64,000 nucleotides of DNA from Undibacterium piscinae (GCA_003970805.2 CP051152.1:1860001-1924000); one strand, 5' to 3'; positions 18,361-29,884 are shown, numbered from the stretch's first letter. Notes: generated from the sequence alone by a model not told the origin. A program made the numbers and translations.

Positions 18361-20643
18361 TCAGGAGCCTATTTTATCCAGCTTAGCGATACTTAAATCG
18401 AGTAGCTTCATGCCGAACTGGCCGAAATTAATATGGGCGCGCGCATTCGTGCCGCTACCCTCAATGTTGACGATGACGCCTTCGCCAAACTTGGCATGCA
18501 TCACGCCCTGACCGATACGCCAGCCGCTGCCACCCTGGTTTTTGGCGAAGCCCTGGGCGATCGCGTTGACGCCGGATTCCGGTGCGTCATCCCAGGCTGA
18601 TTTCTTATTCCCAAACCAGCTCGCCTGCACCTTAGGCGACAGCCATTTCAGGGACTCTTCCGGCATTTCGTCAAAAAAGCGTGAGCGCGTGTTGTAACGG
18701 ATCTGGCCATGCAGCATGCGGGTTTGCGAGAAAGTAATGTAAAGCCGTTTTCTGGCGCGGGTAATGGCGACGTACATCAGACGACGCTCTTCCTCTACGC
18801 CAGTTTCTTCTTTGGCGCTGTTCTCGTGCGGGAACAAGCCCTCTTCCAATCCGGTAATAAACACCGCATCAAACTCCAGACCTTTAGCGGCATGCACCGT
18901 CATCAGTTGCAAGGCATCCTGACCTGCTTGCGCCTGATTGTCGCCCGCTTCCAGCGAGGCATGCGACAGGAAAGCCGAGAGCGGCGACATCACTGTAGGC
19001 AAGGCCGCGTCGGCGTCGATAATCTGTATGCCATCCGGTGCCGACAATAAGCTTGCCGCCAACTGCGAGGGCGGGCCGGCCAAGGCTGGTGCCGCATGGC
19101 CATAGCCCTCTTCGGAAACAAACAGGGTAGCGGCATTAATCAGCTGCTCCAAGTTTTCTATCCTGTCGGCGCCCTCTTTTTCGGTCTGGTAATGAATCAG
19201 CAAAGTACTGATATCTAACACTACCTTGACCATTTCCGGCAAAGGCAGGTTGTGCGTCTCAAAGCGAGCGCCTTCTATCAGCTTGACGAAATTCCCCAAC
19301 GAGGTGCCGGCCTTACCGGACACATAAGGCACCGCCGCGTACAACGAGATACCATATTGCTTAGCGGCGTCCTGCAATTGCTCCAAGGAGCGTGCACCGA
19401 TACCTCGGGTAGGGAAATTCACCACGCGCAAAAATGCGGAATCATTGTGCGGGTTATCCATCAACTGCATATAGGCGATGGCGTGCTTGATTTCGGCGCG
19501 CTCAAAATAACGCTGGCCGCCATACACACGATACGGCAACCCGGCCGTAAACAAGGCATGCTCAAGCACCCGAGACTGCGCATTGGAACGGTACAAAATC
19601 GCAATCTCGCTACCGGACGAACCTTCGCGCATCAGATTCTTGGCTTCTTCGACTATCCACTGCGCTTCCTGAATATCGCTGCTCGATTCAGAAATCCTGA
19701 CTAATTCACCATGTCCGGCATCGGTGCGCAGGTTTTTGCCCAGGCGTTTGCTGTTATGTTCAATCAACGCATTCGCGGTATCTAATATATGACCATGGGA
19801 ACGGTAGTTTTGTTCCAGCTTAATTAGATTTTTTACCTGAAATTCGCGCTCAAAGGCCGACATATTGCCGACGTTGGCACCACGGAACGCATAAATACTC
19901 TGATCGTCATCGCCGACCGCAAACACCGCGGCCTGATTGCCCGCCATCAGTTTGAGCCATTTGTATTGCAAATCATTGGTATCCTGAAACTCATCGACCA
20001 GGATATGCTTGAAACGCGACTGATAATGCTCGCGCAAAGGCTGGTTGCGGCTAAGCAACTCATAAGTACGCAATAACAGTTCGGCAAAATCGACCACGCC
20101 TTCACGCTGACACTGGGCGTCATACAAATCGTAGAGCGCCACCATTTTTCTATCGGTGTCATCGTAGGCGTCCACTGCGGCGGCACGCAAACCCTTATCC
20201 TTGGCGCCATTGATGAAATACATCAGGGTGCGCGGCGGGAATTTTTCATCATCAATATTGTTTGCCTTGAGCAAACGCTTGATGAAAGACAGTTGATCCG
20301 AGGAATCGAGAATCTGGAAGGTCTGCGGCAAGCCGGCATCCTTGTGATGCGCCCGCAGCAAGCGGTTACACAGCCCGTGAAAAGTGCCTACCCACATACC
20401 GCGCGTATTGATGGGTAGCATCGCCGACAAACGCGTCAGCATTTCCTTCGCGGATTTATTCGTAAACGTGACCGCCAGCACGCTTTGCGGCGAAATTTGT
20501 CCGGTCTGTATCAACCAGGCGATACGGGTAGTCAGTACGCGGGTTTTGCCTGAACCGGCCCCGGCCAGGATCAGCGCGGACTGCGCCGGTAAAGTGACGG
20601 CAGCGAGCTGCTCGGAATTGAGATTGTGTAGAAGATTTTGCAT
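18361..20643 (-). CDS. uvrD: UvrD/PcrA-type superfamily 1 DNA helicase
   Basis: This is a 3'-5' helicase of nucleotide excision and mismatch repair. The start MQNLLHNLNSEQLAAV at 20643 gives 760 aa, typical of UvrD. A longer frame to 20817 would add a low-complexity tail made from a DNA repeat and is rejected. Motifs: Walker A GAGSGKTRVL near residue 28, motif II VDEFQDTN near 218, GDDDQSIYAFRGA near 245, motif V TVHAAKGLEFDAVF near 575 and motif VI YVAITRARKRLY near 617. A TATAAT hexamer lies immediately upstream of the ATG. Confidence 0.96.
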   Translation of the reverse strand: MQNLLHNLNSEQLAAVTLPAQSALILAGAGSGKTRVLTTRIAWLIQTGQISPQSVLAVTFTNKSAKEMLTRLSAMLPINTRGMWVGTFHGLCNRLLRAHHKDAGLPQTFQILDSSDQLSFIKRLLKANNIDDEKFPPRTLMYFINGAKDKGLRAAAVDAYDDTDRKMVALYDLYDAQCQREGVVDFAELLLRTYELLSRNQPLREHYQSRFKHILVDEFQDTNDLQYKWLKLMAGNQAAVFAVGDDDQSIYAFRGANVGNMSAFEREFQVKNLIKLEQNYRSHGHILDTANALIEHNSKRLGKNLRTDAGHGELVRISESSSDIQEAQWIVEEAKNLMREGSSGSEIAILYRSNAQSRVLEHALFTAGLPYRVYGGQRYFERAEIKHAIAYMQLMDNPHNDSAFLRVVNFPTRGIGARSLEQLQDAAKQYGISLYAAVPYVSGKAGTSLGNFVKLIEGARFETHNLPLPEMVKVVLDISTLLIHYQTEKEGADRIENLEQLINAATLFVSEEGYGHAAPALAGPPSQLAASLLSAPDGIQIIDADAALPTVMSPLSAFLSHASLEAGDNQAQAGQDALQLMTVHAAKGLEFDAVFITGLEEGLFPHENSAKEETGVEEERRLMYVAITRARKRLYITFSQTRMLHGQIRYNTRSRFFDEMPEESLKWLSPKVQASWFGNKKSAWDDAPESGVNAIAQGFAKNQGGSGWRIGQGVMHAKFGEGVIVNIEGSGTNARAHINFGQFGMKLLDLSIAKLDKIGS

Positions 20644-20747
20644 CCCTAGATTATACGGGACAGCACCATGTATGCCACAGCGACTTAGACTGACACTGCA
20701 GAAAAGTGCCGTAGCGACAGATCGGGAGCCGCATCTCCATGACGGCA

Positions 20748-20822
20748 AACGAGGCAACCGAGGCAACAGATACAAATACAAATACAAATGCGGATACAAA
20801 TACAAATGCGGATACAAATACT
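20748..20822. repeat. Short tandem repeats upstream of uvrD
   Basis: Nine-base units (AACGAGGC/AACCGAGGC) at 20748-20766 are followed by an 18-base unit, GATACAAATACAAATGCG, repeated about two and a half times with one six-base slip (20769-20821). The block lies between the thiE 3' end and the uvrD start. The rest of this gap shows nothing else. Confidence 0.85.
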
Positions 20823-20937
20823 CCCGCCGTTTTAAATTTCAAATCCGCCACTACGCAATGAAATAGACCGATGCAGAAAAATACTGAGGGGGAGTATCAA
20901 AATAGCTTGATGCAGCTTAATTCAGCAGCAATAACAT

Positions 20938-21567
20938 CTAGTGATTACGCCGGTTCAGCAAAGTGGCAAACTCCCTGGCAGCCGCCTGCGGATCACTGGC
21001 CAGATACACGCTGCTGATCGCCGCTACCATATGCGCACCGGCCGCCACCAGCGGTTGGCAATTTTCGGCACTCATGCCGCCTATCACCACATTCGGCAAA
21101 TCGATGCCGGCACAGGCATCGCTGACAATAGAGAAAGGCGTAGTCACAGGATATTTTTTCACGCGTGAAGGATAAAAACCGCCAAACGCCACATAACTGG
21201 CACCAGCCTGCTGTGCGGCATGCGCCAATGCCAAATCGCCGTAGCAGGAAGCGCCGACTATCTTGCCCGCGCCAAGTTGCGCCCGCACTTCGGCCACGCT
21301 GGCATCGGTGCCGCCTACATGCACGCCATCGGCATCGAGCGCCAGACATAGTTCCACATGGTCGTTGATAATGAAGGGCACATCAAAGCGGCGGCATAAT
21401 TGCAGCAAGGCGCTAGCCTGCTCCAGACGCAATAAGGCTCCGGCAAATTTATGCCGGTATTGGACTAAGGCGGCACCGCCCAACAAGGCTTGCTCAGTGA
21501 CCGCCAGCAATTGAGCGGTGTCATCCCAATCGGGCGTGACCAGATAAAGTCCGGCAAGTTTATACAT
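20938..21567 (-). CDS. thiE: Thiamine-phosphate synthase ThiE
   Basis: ThiE joins HMP-pyrophosphate to thiazole phosphate, giving thiamine phosphate. The 209-aa TIM-barrel protein shows LYLVTPDW at the start, VQYRHK near residue 36, FIINDHVELCLALDADGVHVGGTD near 64-87, GASCYG, and YVAFGGFYPSRVK for phosphate binding, then NVVIGGMSAEN. It is the last gene of the thiC-S-G-D-E operon and lies 41 bases after thiD. Confidence 0.96.
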   Translation of the reverse strand: MYKLAGLYLVTPDWDDTAQLLAVTEQALLGGAALVQYRHKFAGALLRLEQASALLQLCRRFDVPFIINDHVELCLALDADGVHVGGTDASVAEVRAQLGAGKIVGASCYGDLALAHAAQQAGASYVAFGGFYPSRVKKYPVTTPFSIVSDACAGIDLPNVVIGGMSAENCQPLVAAGAHMVAAISSVYLASDPQAAAREFATLLNRRNH

Positions 21568-21607
21568 ACATCTCCCGCTATTTTTTCGTAATGATTTGAT
21601 TGGCTTG

Positions 21608-22423
21608 CTAAAAGTGCCGCTGCGGTATCAACTGACCCGGCGCGATCGCATAGGCTTGGCTCAAACTGCGTTGCGCAAATTCCTGCGCCAACTGCAGGCT
21701 GACCGACATCTCGTGACCCAGCGCCAGCTGAGCGGCAATCGCCGCCGCCAGCGTGCAGCCGCTTCCATGAAATTCGCCCGGCAGGCGCGGCCACAACCAC
21801 TCGCGTTGGCCTTGCCCGCTGAACCACAAATTACTCACTTGCTCGTCGCTGCCATGTCCGCCTTTAATCAAAACATCGCGGCAACGATAACGAAGCAAGT
21901 GCTGCGCCTGCGCACTAGTGTCTTGCGCATCCGCCACACCGGCACACAAACGCCTGGCTTCCGGCAAATTCGGTGTGATCAGAGTGGCGACTTTCAGCAA
22001 AGGCTGCATCGCAAGCGCTGCGTCGTCAAGCGCCAGCGCATCGCCGCGTCCGCTACCCAAAACCGTATCAAGCACCACCGGCAAGCCTGGTTGGCGCAGC
22101 TGTAACTCGCCAATAAAATCGGCAATCGCTGCCGCATTCTGCGCATGCCCGACTATACCTAACTTGATCGCCGCCACCGGTATTTTGGCAATCAGGCAGC
22201 GCGCCTGCTGCAGGATGATCTGCGGATCGACTGCATGCACTGCATACACGCGGTCGTTGTCCTGCACCGTCAGGGCGGTAATCACCGTCAGGGCATGCGC
22301 GCCCTGTGCGGCAATTGCCTCGATATCGGCCTGGATGCCGGCACCACCGCCAGGATCATGGCCGGCGAACACCAGTACGCAAGGACGCTGCGAACGCTGA
22401 GAATGGCTGATCAAATCTGTCAT
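21608..22423 (-). CDS. thiD: Hydroxymethylpyrimidine/phosphomethylpyrimidine kinase ThiD
   Basis: ThiD phosphorylates HMP and HMP-phosphate to HMP-pyrophosphate for thiamine synthesis. The 271-aa ribokinase-fold protein has FAGHDPGGGAGIQADIEAIAAQ at the N-terminus, the VQDNDRVYAV segment, AIKLGIVG, the VVLDTVLGSGRGD block and the C-terminal anion hole FHGSGCTLAAAIA. It lies between thiG and thiE on the minus strand, 31 bases after thiG. Confidence 0.96.
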   Translation of the reverse strand: MTDLISHSQRSQRPCVLVFAGHDPGGGAGIQADIEAIAAQGAHALTVITALTVQDNDRVYAVHAVDPQIILQQARCLIAKIPVAAIKLGIVGHAQNAAAIADFIGELQLRQPGLPVVLDTVLGSGRGDALALDDAALAMQPLLKVATLITPNLPEARRLCAGVADAQDTSAQAQHLLRYRCRDVLIKGGHGSDEQVSNLWFSGQGQREWLWPRLPGEFHGSGCTLAAAIAAQLALGHEMSVSLQLAQEFAQRSLSQAYAIAPGQLIPQRHF

Positions 22424-22454
22424 GGCGACGCTGCCCGATTCCGTTCCGTTTAGT

Positions 22455-23249
22455 TCAGACTACCCGACCGGCCATGGGAGAAGAAGGCGATGCGGCAAAC
22501 CTCTTCTCTATGCGGCCAGCTAAAAACGCCTCGCGTCCGGCCTGTACCGCCAGCCCCATGGCACGCGCCATACGGATAGGGTCACGGGCACCGGCGATCG
22601 CGGTATTCATCAGCACGCCGTCGCAACCCAACTCCATTGCAATCGCTGCATCCGAAGCGGTACCGACCCCGGCATCGACCAGCACCGGCACCTTGGCTTG
22701 CGCGATGATCAGCGACAAGTTCCAGGGATTCAAGATTCCCATACCGGAGCCTATCAGTGATGCCAAGGGCATGATGGCAACACAACCGATGTCTTCCAGC
22801 ATACGTGCCTGGATAGGATCATCGCTGCAATACACCATCACCTCAAAGCCTTCCCTGACCAGAACCTTGGCCGCTTTCAGGGTTTCCGGCATGTTCGGGA
22901 ACAAGGTTTTTTCGTCGCCCAGCACTTCCAGCTTGCACAGCTGTTGGCCGCCCAGCAATTCACGCCCCAGTTGCAAAGTGTAGATCGCATCTTCCGCGTT
23001 ATAGCAGCCGGCGGTATTCGGCAATATCGTGTATTTAGACTGTGGCACGGCATCGAGCAAGCTAGGTGCATTAGCGTCTTGGCCGATGTTAACCCGGCGT
23101 ATCGCTACCGTAATAATCTCGGCACCACTGGCTTCGGTGGCTAACCTGGTCTGCTCCAGATCCTTGTATTTTCCGCTGCCGACCAGTAAGCGGGACTGAT
23201 AGGTTTTTCCGGCGATCACCAAGCCGGAATGAGTGATTTCTGTTTGCAT
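22455..23249 (-). CDS. thiG: Thiazole synthase ThiG
   Basis: ThiG forms the thiazole phosphate ring from deoxyxylulose phosphate, ThiS thiocarboxylate and dehydroglycine. The 264-aa TIM barrel shows [14 protein letters not shown] at the start, whose Lys is the candidate Schiff-base residue, then [29 protein letters not shown] and [26 protein letters not shown]. It follows thiS by 35 bases. No thiO or thiH is visible here, so the glycine-derived imine must come from a gene elsewhere. Confidence 0.97.
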   Translation of the reverse strand: MQTEITHSGLVIAGKTYQSRLLVGSGKYKDLEQTRLATEASGAEIITVAIRRVNIGQDANAPSLLDAVPQSKYTILPNTAGCYNAEDAIYTLQLGRELLGGQQLCKLEVLGDEKTLFPNMPETLKAAKVLVREGFEVMVYCSDDPIQARMLEDIGCVAIMPLASLIGSGMGILNPWNLSLIIAQAKVPVLVDAGVGTASDAAIAMELGCDGVLMNTAIAGARDPIRMARAMGLAVQAGREAFLAGRIEKRFAASPSSPMAGRVV

Positions 23250-23284
23250 AATAATTTCTTTTAAAAGGATAAATTGCAGGGCGC

Positions 23285-23484
23285 TCAGCCGCCGCCTATC
23301 GCCCTTACCACATCTACCTTATCCTGCTCTTGCAGCAAATAGACATGCCATTGGGGGCGGGCGATGATCTGGCGATTCACGGCGACCGCAATCGCCTGTC
23401 CGCTTAAATTTAACGAGCCTATCAATTCGCTGAGCGCTTGCGGCGCAGCGAGCTGATGTTGCTCTCCGTTTAGTACGATGTTCA

Positions 23485-23485
<1 letters not shown>
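23285..23485 (-). CDS. thiS: Sulfur carrier protein ThiS
   Basis: ThiS is a 66-aa ubiquitin-like carrier that delivers sulfur to ThiG as a C-terminal thiocarboxylate. It begins MNIVLNGEQ, contains [13 protein letters not shown], and ends in Gly-Gly-Gly; the usual family end is Gly-Gly. The ATG overlaps the thiC stop by one base (TAATG), so translation is coupled. The activating enzyme ThiF is not present in this operon. Confidence 0.95.
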
Positions 23486-25419
<1,934 letters not shown>

Positions 25420-25495
25420 TTACTTAGTGGCATGGAGCCAGCAAAGGAGTTGCCGTTGAGGGCGGCAAACTCCGTAAGAGGTTTGCGCCGGTAGC

Positions 25496-25576
25496 GGCTG
25501 CTTCCCTTCGCTGGCATTATCCAGATCAGGTTCGAGGGTATTTCTCACCCGACAAAAACGATTGTCAGGACCCCTA
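25496..25576 (-). promoter_or_regulatory. TPP (THI-box) riboswitch of the thiCSGDE operon
   Basis: Read on the minus strand, the conserved thiamine-pyrophosphate aptamer is present in order: GGGGT, a variable hairpin (CTGACAATC...), TGAGAAATACCC, GAACCTGATCTGGATAATG and CCAGCGAAGGGA. It lies about 100 bases upstream of thiC. A downstream hairpin (25446-25473, GGAGTTTGCCG / CGGCAACTCC) may be the expression platform. Binding of TPP should lower expression of the operon. The remaining bases up to 25726 show nothing else that I can support. Confidence 0.95.
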
Positions 25577-25726
25577 GCGTGGTATTTCTTTAAAGCAAAT
25601 TCAAAACAGTTTTACCGCTTATTTTTTCTTACTTTTTACTTCTATGGCTATCGTGAGTTTAATCACGAAGACATGCTCGCGCCGGAATTATAGCGGCTAT
25701 TTGGATTTGCAGGTGACGGATTTGAT

Positions 25727-26734
25727 TCATTCTTTTCCGCTTCCCGAATGATCCATATTCACCTGATCCGGCCCGTTTACCTCGATCAACTCCACCATCC
25801 CGGCGCTGATTGCCGCGGCCAGATCGCATTCTAGAACCGGCATGGCGCGCTCGTAAGGAATCAATAATTGCGCCAGACCACAAGCGCGATTGCGCCCCTG
25901 CGCCTTGGCTAAATGCAGCGCCATATCAGCGATCTGCAAAGTTTTCTCCCAGCTGCACTCACTCTCTGGAACACCAGCAAAAGGCAGCGAAACAAACCCG
26001 GCACTGACACTAACCGGCATCTGAAGATCGGCCACCTGAAATGGCTTCACGCCTATGGCGTGCAGCACGCGGGCGACCAGACGGGTAATCTGGGCCGGGT
26101 TGGATTTAGGCGAATAAATCAGGAATTCCTCACCGCCCCAGCGCAACACCATATCGCTGTCTCTTACCGCATCTTTCAGGCGCGAGGCAATTTCCGTCAA
26201 CACCTCATCACCGGCCGCATGTCCCCAGGTATCGTTAATTTGCCTGAACAGGTCAACGTCCATCAATATCAGGCAATCCGGATTATCGGCACTGTCTTCG
26301 CGCCGCTCTGTTTCTAGTTTGAGCGGACGCGACTTCATCAATTCTATAAACGAGCGACGGTTATACAAACCGGTCAAAGGATCACGCACTGCATGAACCT
26401 CCTGTTGCATATTCGCTTGCTGTAATTCTTGCTTGTCGTTACGCACTGTACGCACGCGACGATATAACAGAAAAATAAAAATACCCGCCATGATGGTCAA
26501 GAGCGCCCCCATCACGCTGATTACTCGCTGAAGGTGCTGGTTTTTCATTTGCGCATTCTTCAGCGCATTGTCCTTGGCTAATAACTCTATTTGTAGTTGC
26601 CGCTGTCCGCCAAGGTCTTGCCCTTGCGAACCAAGCACCGGAATCTCGACCTCATCCTGTCCTGCCACATCAGTTTTCGCAGCCACCACCGCAGGCGCAC
26701 AAAACAGCGACAGGCAAATCACGAGATTTACCAA
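25727..26734 (-). CDS. Diguanylate cyclase with signal peptide and one membrane helix (GGEEF)
   Basis: The product is 335 aa. It has a signal peptide (residues 1-18, ending VVAA), about 30 residues of periplasmic linker, a helix (LLAKDNALKNAQMKNQHLQR), one membrane span near residues 74-93 and a cytoplasmic GGDEF domain starting DPLTGLYNRRSF. The active motif is GGEEF near residue 206 with an intact inhibitory RDSD site before it, so it should make cyclic di-GMP with feedback. The linker resembles the juxtamembrane part of cyclases that normally carry a TPR sensor domain; here the sensor is absent. It has no co-directional partner. Confidence 0.9.
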   Translation of the reverse strand: MVNLVICLSLFCAPAVVAAKTDVAGQDEVEIPVLGSQGQDLGGQRQLQIELLAKDNALKNAQMKNQHLQRVISVMGALLTIMAGIFIFLLYRRVRTVRNDKQELQQANMQQEVHAVRDPLTGLYNRRSFIELMKSRPLKLETERREDSADNPDCLILMDVDLFRQINDTWGHAAGDEVLTEIASRLKDAVRDSDMVLRWGGEEFLIYSPKSNPAQITRLVARVLHAIGVKPFQVADLQMPVSVSAGFVSLPFAGVPESECSWEKTLQIADMALHLAKAQGRNRACGLAQLLIPYERAMPVLECDLAAAISAGMVELIEVNGPDQVNMDHSGSGKE

Positions 26735-26929
26735 AACGCTATTGAAAACCCAATATCCATATTTTTTTTAACATATAAGCTAGCTATCACGGCAAATACA
26801 ACGCCATTGTTCCGTCATTATTCCTACATTATGACTCGATGGTCTCCGGCAACATCCTAGCATTTTCCTGAGCGCATCTCGTTATCCATAATAAAACAGA
26901 TGTTTTGCTGATCGTAACCAATCAGCGTG

Positions 26930-27032
26930 CTCAGAGGACGCAGAGTTACTATTACCCTCTGTTCTCTGCGCTCTCTGCGGCAAAAGCCTCTTATCATTTT
27001 CCCATCATTTATCTAGTAGTGTGAACAGTTAC
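26930..27032. repeat. Dispersed intergenic repeat, copy 2 of 3 (CTCTGCGGC family)
   Basis: This copy contains GCTCAGAGGACGCAGAG, then CTCTGTTCTCTGCGCTCTCTGCGGCAAAAGCC in segments, and closes with CTAGTAGTGTGAACAGTTAC. The order matches copy 3 and is inverted relative to copy 1. The rest of the 26735-27189 gap is AT-rich leader DNA of the peptidase gene, in which I see no gene. Confidence 0.7.
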
Positions 27033-27189
27033 TGTTGATCTTAGAAAAAAATCACGAATTTGCTTTTTTTTCTGAACTTTTTTAATTTCCATTGCTCTCA
27101 GTACTTAATAAAGCAGCGGTAAATCTTAGTTCAGGCGCTCTTTAGAGTCCGACTATTCAACTATTCTCACTTAAACATATCAAATTTTA

Positions 27190-29343
27190 ATGAAAAAGAC
27201 ACTCATTGCGCTGGCCGTCCTCAGCAACGTCGCTTACGCCGACGAAGGCATGTGGATGCCACAGCAGCTACCACAAGTAGCCAAACAACTGAAAGCCGCC
27301 GGACTCAAGCTTGACCCTGCAGCACTGACAAAACTGACCGAATTCCCTATGGGCGCTATCGTCAGCCTGGGCGGTTGCTCAGCGTCGTTCGTCTCGCCGC
27401 AAGGTCTGGTCGCCACCAATCACCATTGCATCTATGGTAGCGTGGCACATAATTCGACCCCATCCAACGATCTGCTGGCCAACGGTTTTCTGGCCAAGAG
27501 CATAGACGAGGAATTGCCGGCCTCGCCAGGCTCACGCATCTTTGTCACCAAAGAAGTAAGCAATGTCAGCACCCAGGTGATCAATGCCGAAGCGGCCAAG
27601 CTGACCGGCAAAAAGCGCATAGACGCGATCGAAAAAAATGAAAAGGCGCTGGTCGCCGCATGCGAAAAAGATGCAGGGCATCGCTGCACGGTCGCCTCCT
27701 ACTACGGCGGTCTGGAGTTTTACCTGATCAAACAGCTGGAAATCCGCGACGTGCGTCTGGTGCATGCACCGGCGGCAGGCGTTGGTAAATTTGGCGGCGA
27801 CACCGATAACTGGATGTGGCCGCGTCATACCGGCGATTACGGTTTCTATCGCGCCTACGTCAGCAAGGACGGCAAATCTGCCGACTTCAGCAAAGACAAT
27901 ATCCCTTACGTGCCTAAGCACTTCCTGAAACTGGCAAAAGACGGTCTTAAGGAAGGCGATTTCGCGATGGTACTGGGTTACCCTGGCCGCACCAACCGCC
28001 ACCGCCTGCCTTCTGAAGTGGCATACACGTTTGACTGGAGCTATCCGGCTTTCGTCAAGGCATCCGGCGAATCGCTGGCGATCATCGCTAGGGAAACCCG
28101 CGATAATCCGGACACTACCCTGAAGTATGCGAGCCGGGTTGCCAGTATCAACAACTATTACAAAAACCGCCAGGGCATGCTCAACAGCTACGCCGACAGC
28201 GACTTTTTGGCGCGCAAAACCAAAGAGCACACCGAGCTAAAAGCCTGGGTCAACGCAACACCAAGCCGTACCGGTGAGTATGCCAAGGATATCGCCCAGA
28301 TTGAGCAATTGATCGCCCAACGCGATGCCCAGTACAAGCGCGACTTTTTCCTGAACTCCTCCTCGCCTAGCATGCTCAGCACGGCCCGCAACCTGTATCG
28401 TCTGGCCAAGGAAAGTGACAAAGCGGATGTAGAGCGCAAGGCTGGCTACCAGTTGCGTGATCTGCCGCGCATCAAGGGCCGCCTGGACGGCATTGAGCGC
28501 AGCTACGATGCAAAAGTCGACAAGGCACTGGCTTTGCATAGCCTGACGCAATATGCGGCGCAATCTACGCCTAACCGTGACGCCAATTTTGACGCTGCCT
28601 TAGGTATCAAGGATGGCATGTCTGCTGCCGATCTGAAAAATCTGCTCGACACCCTGTATGCCGGCAGCAAGTTAGGTGACCAGGCAATCCGCTCGGCCTG
28701 GATGGGAAAATCCAGCAGCGAGTTTGAAGCCAGCCAGGATAGTTTCATCAAGGCCGCAGTGGCCATGTATGAAGGCGGCTTGAAACGTGAAGCCCAGGAC
28801 GAAGAGCTAGACGGCAATATCCAGCAAGCTTACGCCAACTACATGAAAGCAAAAATCGCCTTCATGAACAGTAAAGGCCAGGCCGTCTACCCGGACGCCA
28901 ACAGCACCTTGCGTGTCACTTTCGGTAAAGTAGCCGGCCGTGACAATGGCGCCGACGGCACTAGCTGGACTGCCTTCACCACACTCAAGGGTATCGCGGC
29001 AAAAGCCACCGGCACCGGTGATTTTAAGGCTCCTGCAGCACAACTGGCCGCTATTAAGGCGAAAGACTATGGCAACTATGTCGATCCTATCCTGAAAGCG
29101 GTACCGGTAAATTACCTGGCAACGCTCGATATCACCGGCGGCAATTCCGGCTCGGCGGCAGTCAATGCCAAAGGCGAATTCATCGGTCTGGCGTTTGACG
29201 GTACGCTCGACTCCATCATTTCGGACTGGGATTTCAACAAGGCCAATACCCGCACTATCCTGGTTGACCTGCGCTACATGCTGTGGGAAATGAAATATGT
29301 CGACAAGGCTGACAAGCTCCTGAAAGAAATCGGCGCAGAGTAA
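27190..29343 (+). CDS. S46-family dipeptidyl-peptidase (DPP7/DPP11 type)
   Basis: This secreted serine exopeptidase removes dipeptides from the N-terminus of peptides in the periplasm. The 717-aa precursor has a signal peptide (MKKTLIALAVLSNVAYA|DEG) and the family's mature start DEGMWMPQQLP. The catalytic His is in TNHHC (residues 78-79). The Asp is expected in the FGGDTDNWMWPRHTGDYGFYRAY region. The Ser is residue 653 in TGGNSGSAAV. The FDGT motif shortly after has Gly where acidic-specific DPP11 enzymes carry Arg, which hints at a preference for hydrophobic residues. It is a single-gene unit. Confidence 0.94.
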   Translation: MKKTLIALAVLSNVAYADEGMWMPQQLPQVAKQLKAAGLKLDPAALTKLTEFPMGAIVSLGGCSASFVSPQGLVATNHHCIYGSVAHNSTPSNDLLANGFLAKSIDEELPASPGSRIFVTKEVSNVSTQVINAEAAKLTGKKRIDAIEKNEKALVAACEKDAGHRCTVASYYGGLEFYLIKQLEIRDVRLVHAPAAGVGKFGGDTDNWMWPRHTGDYGFYRAYVSKDGKSADFSKDNIPYVPKHFLKLAKDGLKEGDFAMVLGYPGRTNRHRLPSEVAYTFDWSYPAFVKASGESLAIIARETRDNPDTTLKYASRVASINNYYKNRQGMLNSYADSDFLARKTKEHTELKAWVNATPSRTGEYAKDIAQIEQLIAQRDAQYKRDFFLNSSSPSMLSTARNLYRLAKESDKADVERKAGYQLRDLPRIKGRLDGIERSYDAKVDKALALHSLTQYAAQSTPNRDANFDAALGIKDGMSAADLKNLLDTLYAGSKLGDQAIRSAWMGKSSSEFEASQDSFIKAAVAMYEGGLKREAQDEELDGNIQQAYANYMKAKIAFMNSKGQAVYPDANSTLRVTFGKVAGRDNGADGTSWTAFTTLKGIAAKATGTGDFKAPAAQLAAIKAKDYGNYVDPILKAVPVNYLATLDITGGNSGSAAVNAKGEFIGLAFDGTLDSIISDWDFNKANTRTILVDLRYMLWEMKYVDKADKLLKEIGAE

Positions 29344-29381
29344 TCATGCACTACATACGCGAGTCATTTTTTCGCTAAATG

Positions 29382-29412
29382 AAAAAAGCCAGGCTAAACA
29401 CCTGGCTTTTTT
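29382..29412. terminator. Bidirectional terminator between S46 peptidase and DUF779 genes
   Basis: AAAAAAGCCAGG (29382-29393) pairs with CCTGGCTTTTTT (29401-29412) around a seven-base loop. The A and T tracts on both sides suit the two convergent genes. Confidence 0.9.
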
Positions 29413-29430
29413 ATTTCTACTTGGCTCTTT

Positions 29431-29799
29431 CTACTTTGTTTCGGCCTTCGTTATCTGCGCCATCTCTGCATCGCTAAAAATCCGCGAACGTGTGTGAAAT
29501 GCCTTGCCTGTCGCCCCTTCCAGAGAGAAAGTGCCGCCCTGCCCTTCTATGACATCAATGATCAGTTGCGTGTGCTTCCAATACTCATACTGCGATTTAC
29601 CGATATAGAACGGACAGCCGCCTATCTCGCCCAGATACACGTCGCCCGCGCCTATCGTGATCTCGCCAGGCAGATAACAATTGGCGGCACTATTGTCGCA
29701 ACAGCCGCCGGACTGATGAAACATCATGGCGCCATGCTGGCGTTTTAATTCCGCTATCAGTTCCAGCGCAGCGGCCGTGGCAATGACTTTGTCTGGCAT
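29431..29799 (-). CDS. DUF779 family protein paired with aldehyde dehydrogenase
   Basis: The 122-aa cytoplasmic protein contains MMFHQSGGCCDNSAANC, a cluster of four cysteines that could bind metal, and GDVYLGEIGGCPFYI. These are typical of DUF779 proteins. Members are usually encoded next to AldB/ExaC-type aldehyde dehydrogenases, as here (the dehydrogenase ends 85 bases upstream), but their role is not established. It probably shares the sigma-54 promoter ahead of the dehydrogenase. Confidence 0.9.
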   Translation of the reverse strand: MPDKVIATAAALELIAELKRQHGAMMFHQSGGCCDNSAANCYLPGEITIGAGDVYLGEIGGCPFYIGKSQYEYWKHTQLIIDVIEGQGGTFSLEGATGKAFHTRSRIFSDAEMAQITKAETK

Positions 29800-29884
29800 A
29801 TTCTCTCCGGATAAAAAAAGGGAATGGTGTGCATGAGTCGCTCTCCATTCCCTTGATTCAACACTCAGCGATTCGGGTATCGGA

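Noticed and set aside
20644..20817. Extended N-terminus of UvrD (YPHLYLYPHLYLYLYL...)
   Set aside because: It is translation of the upstream microsatellite; the family start is MQNLLHNLN at 20643.
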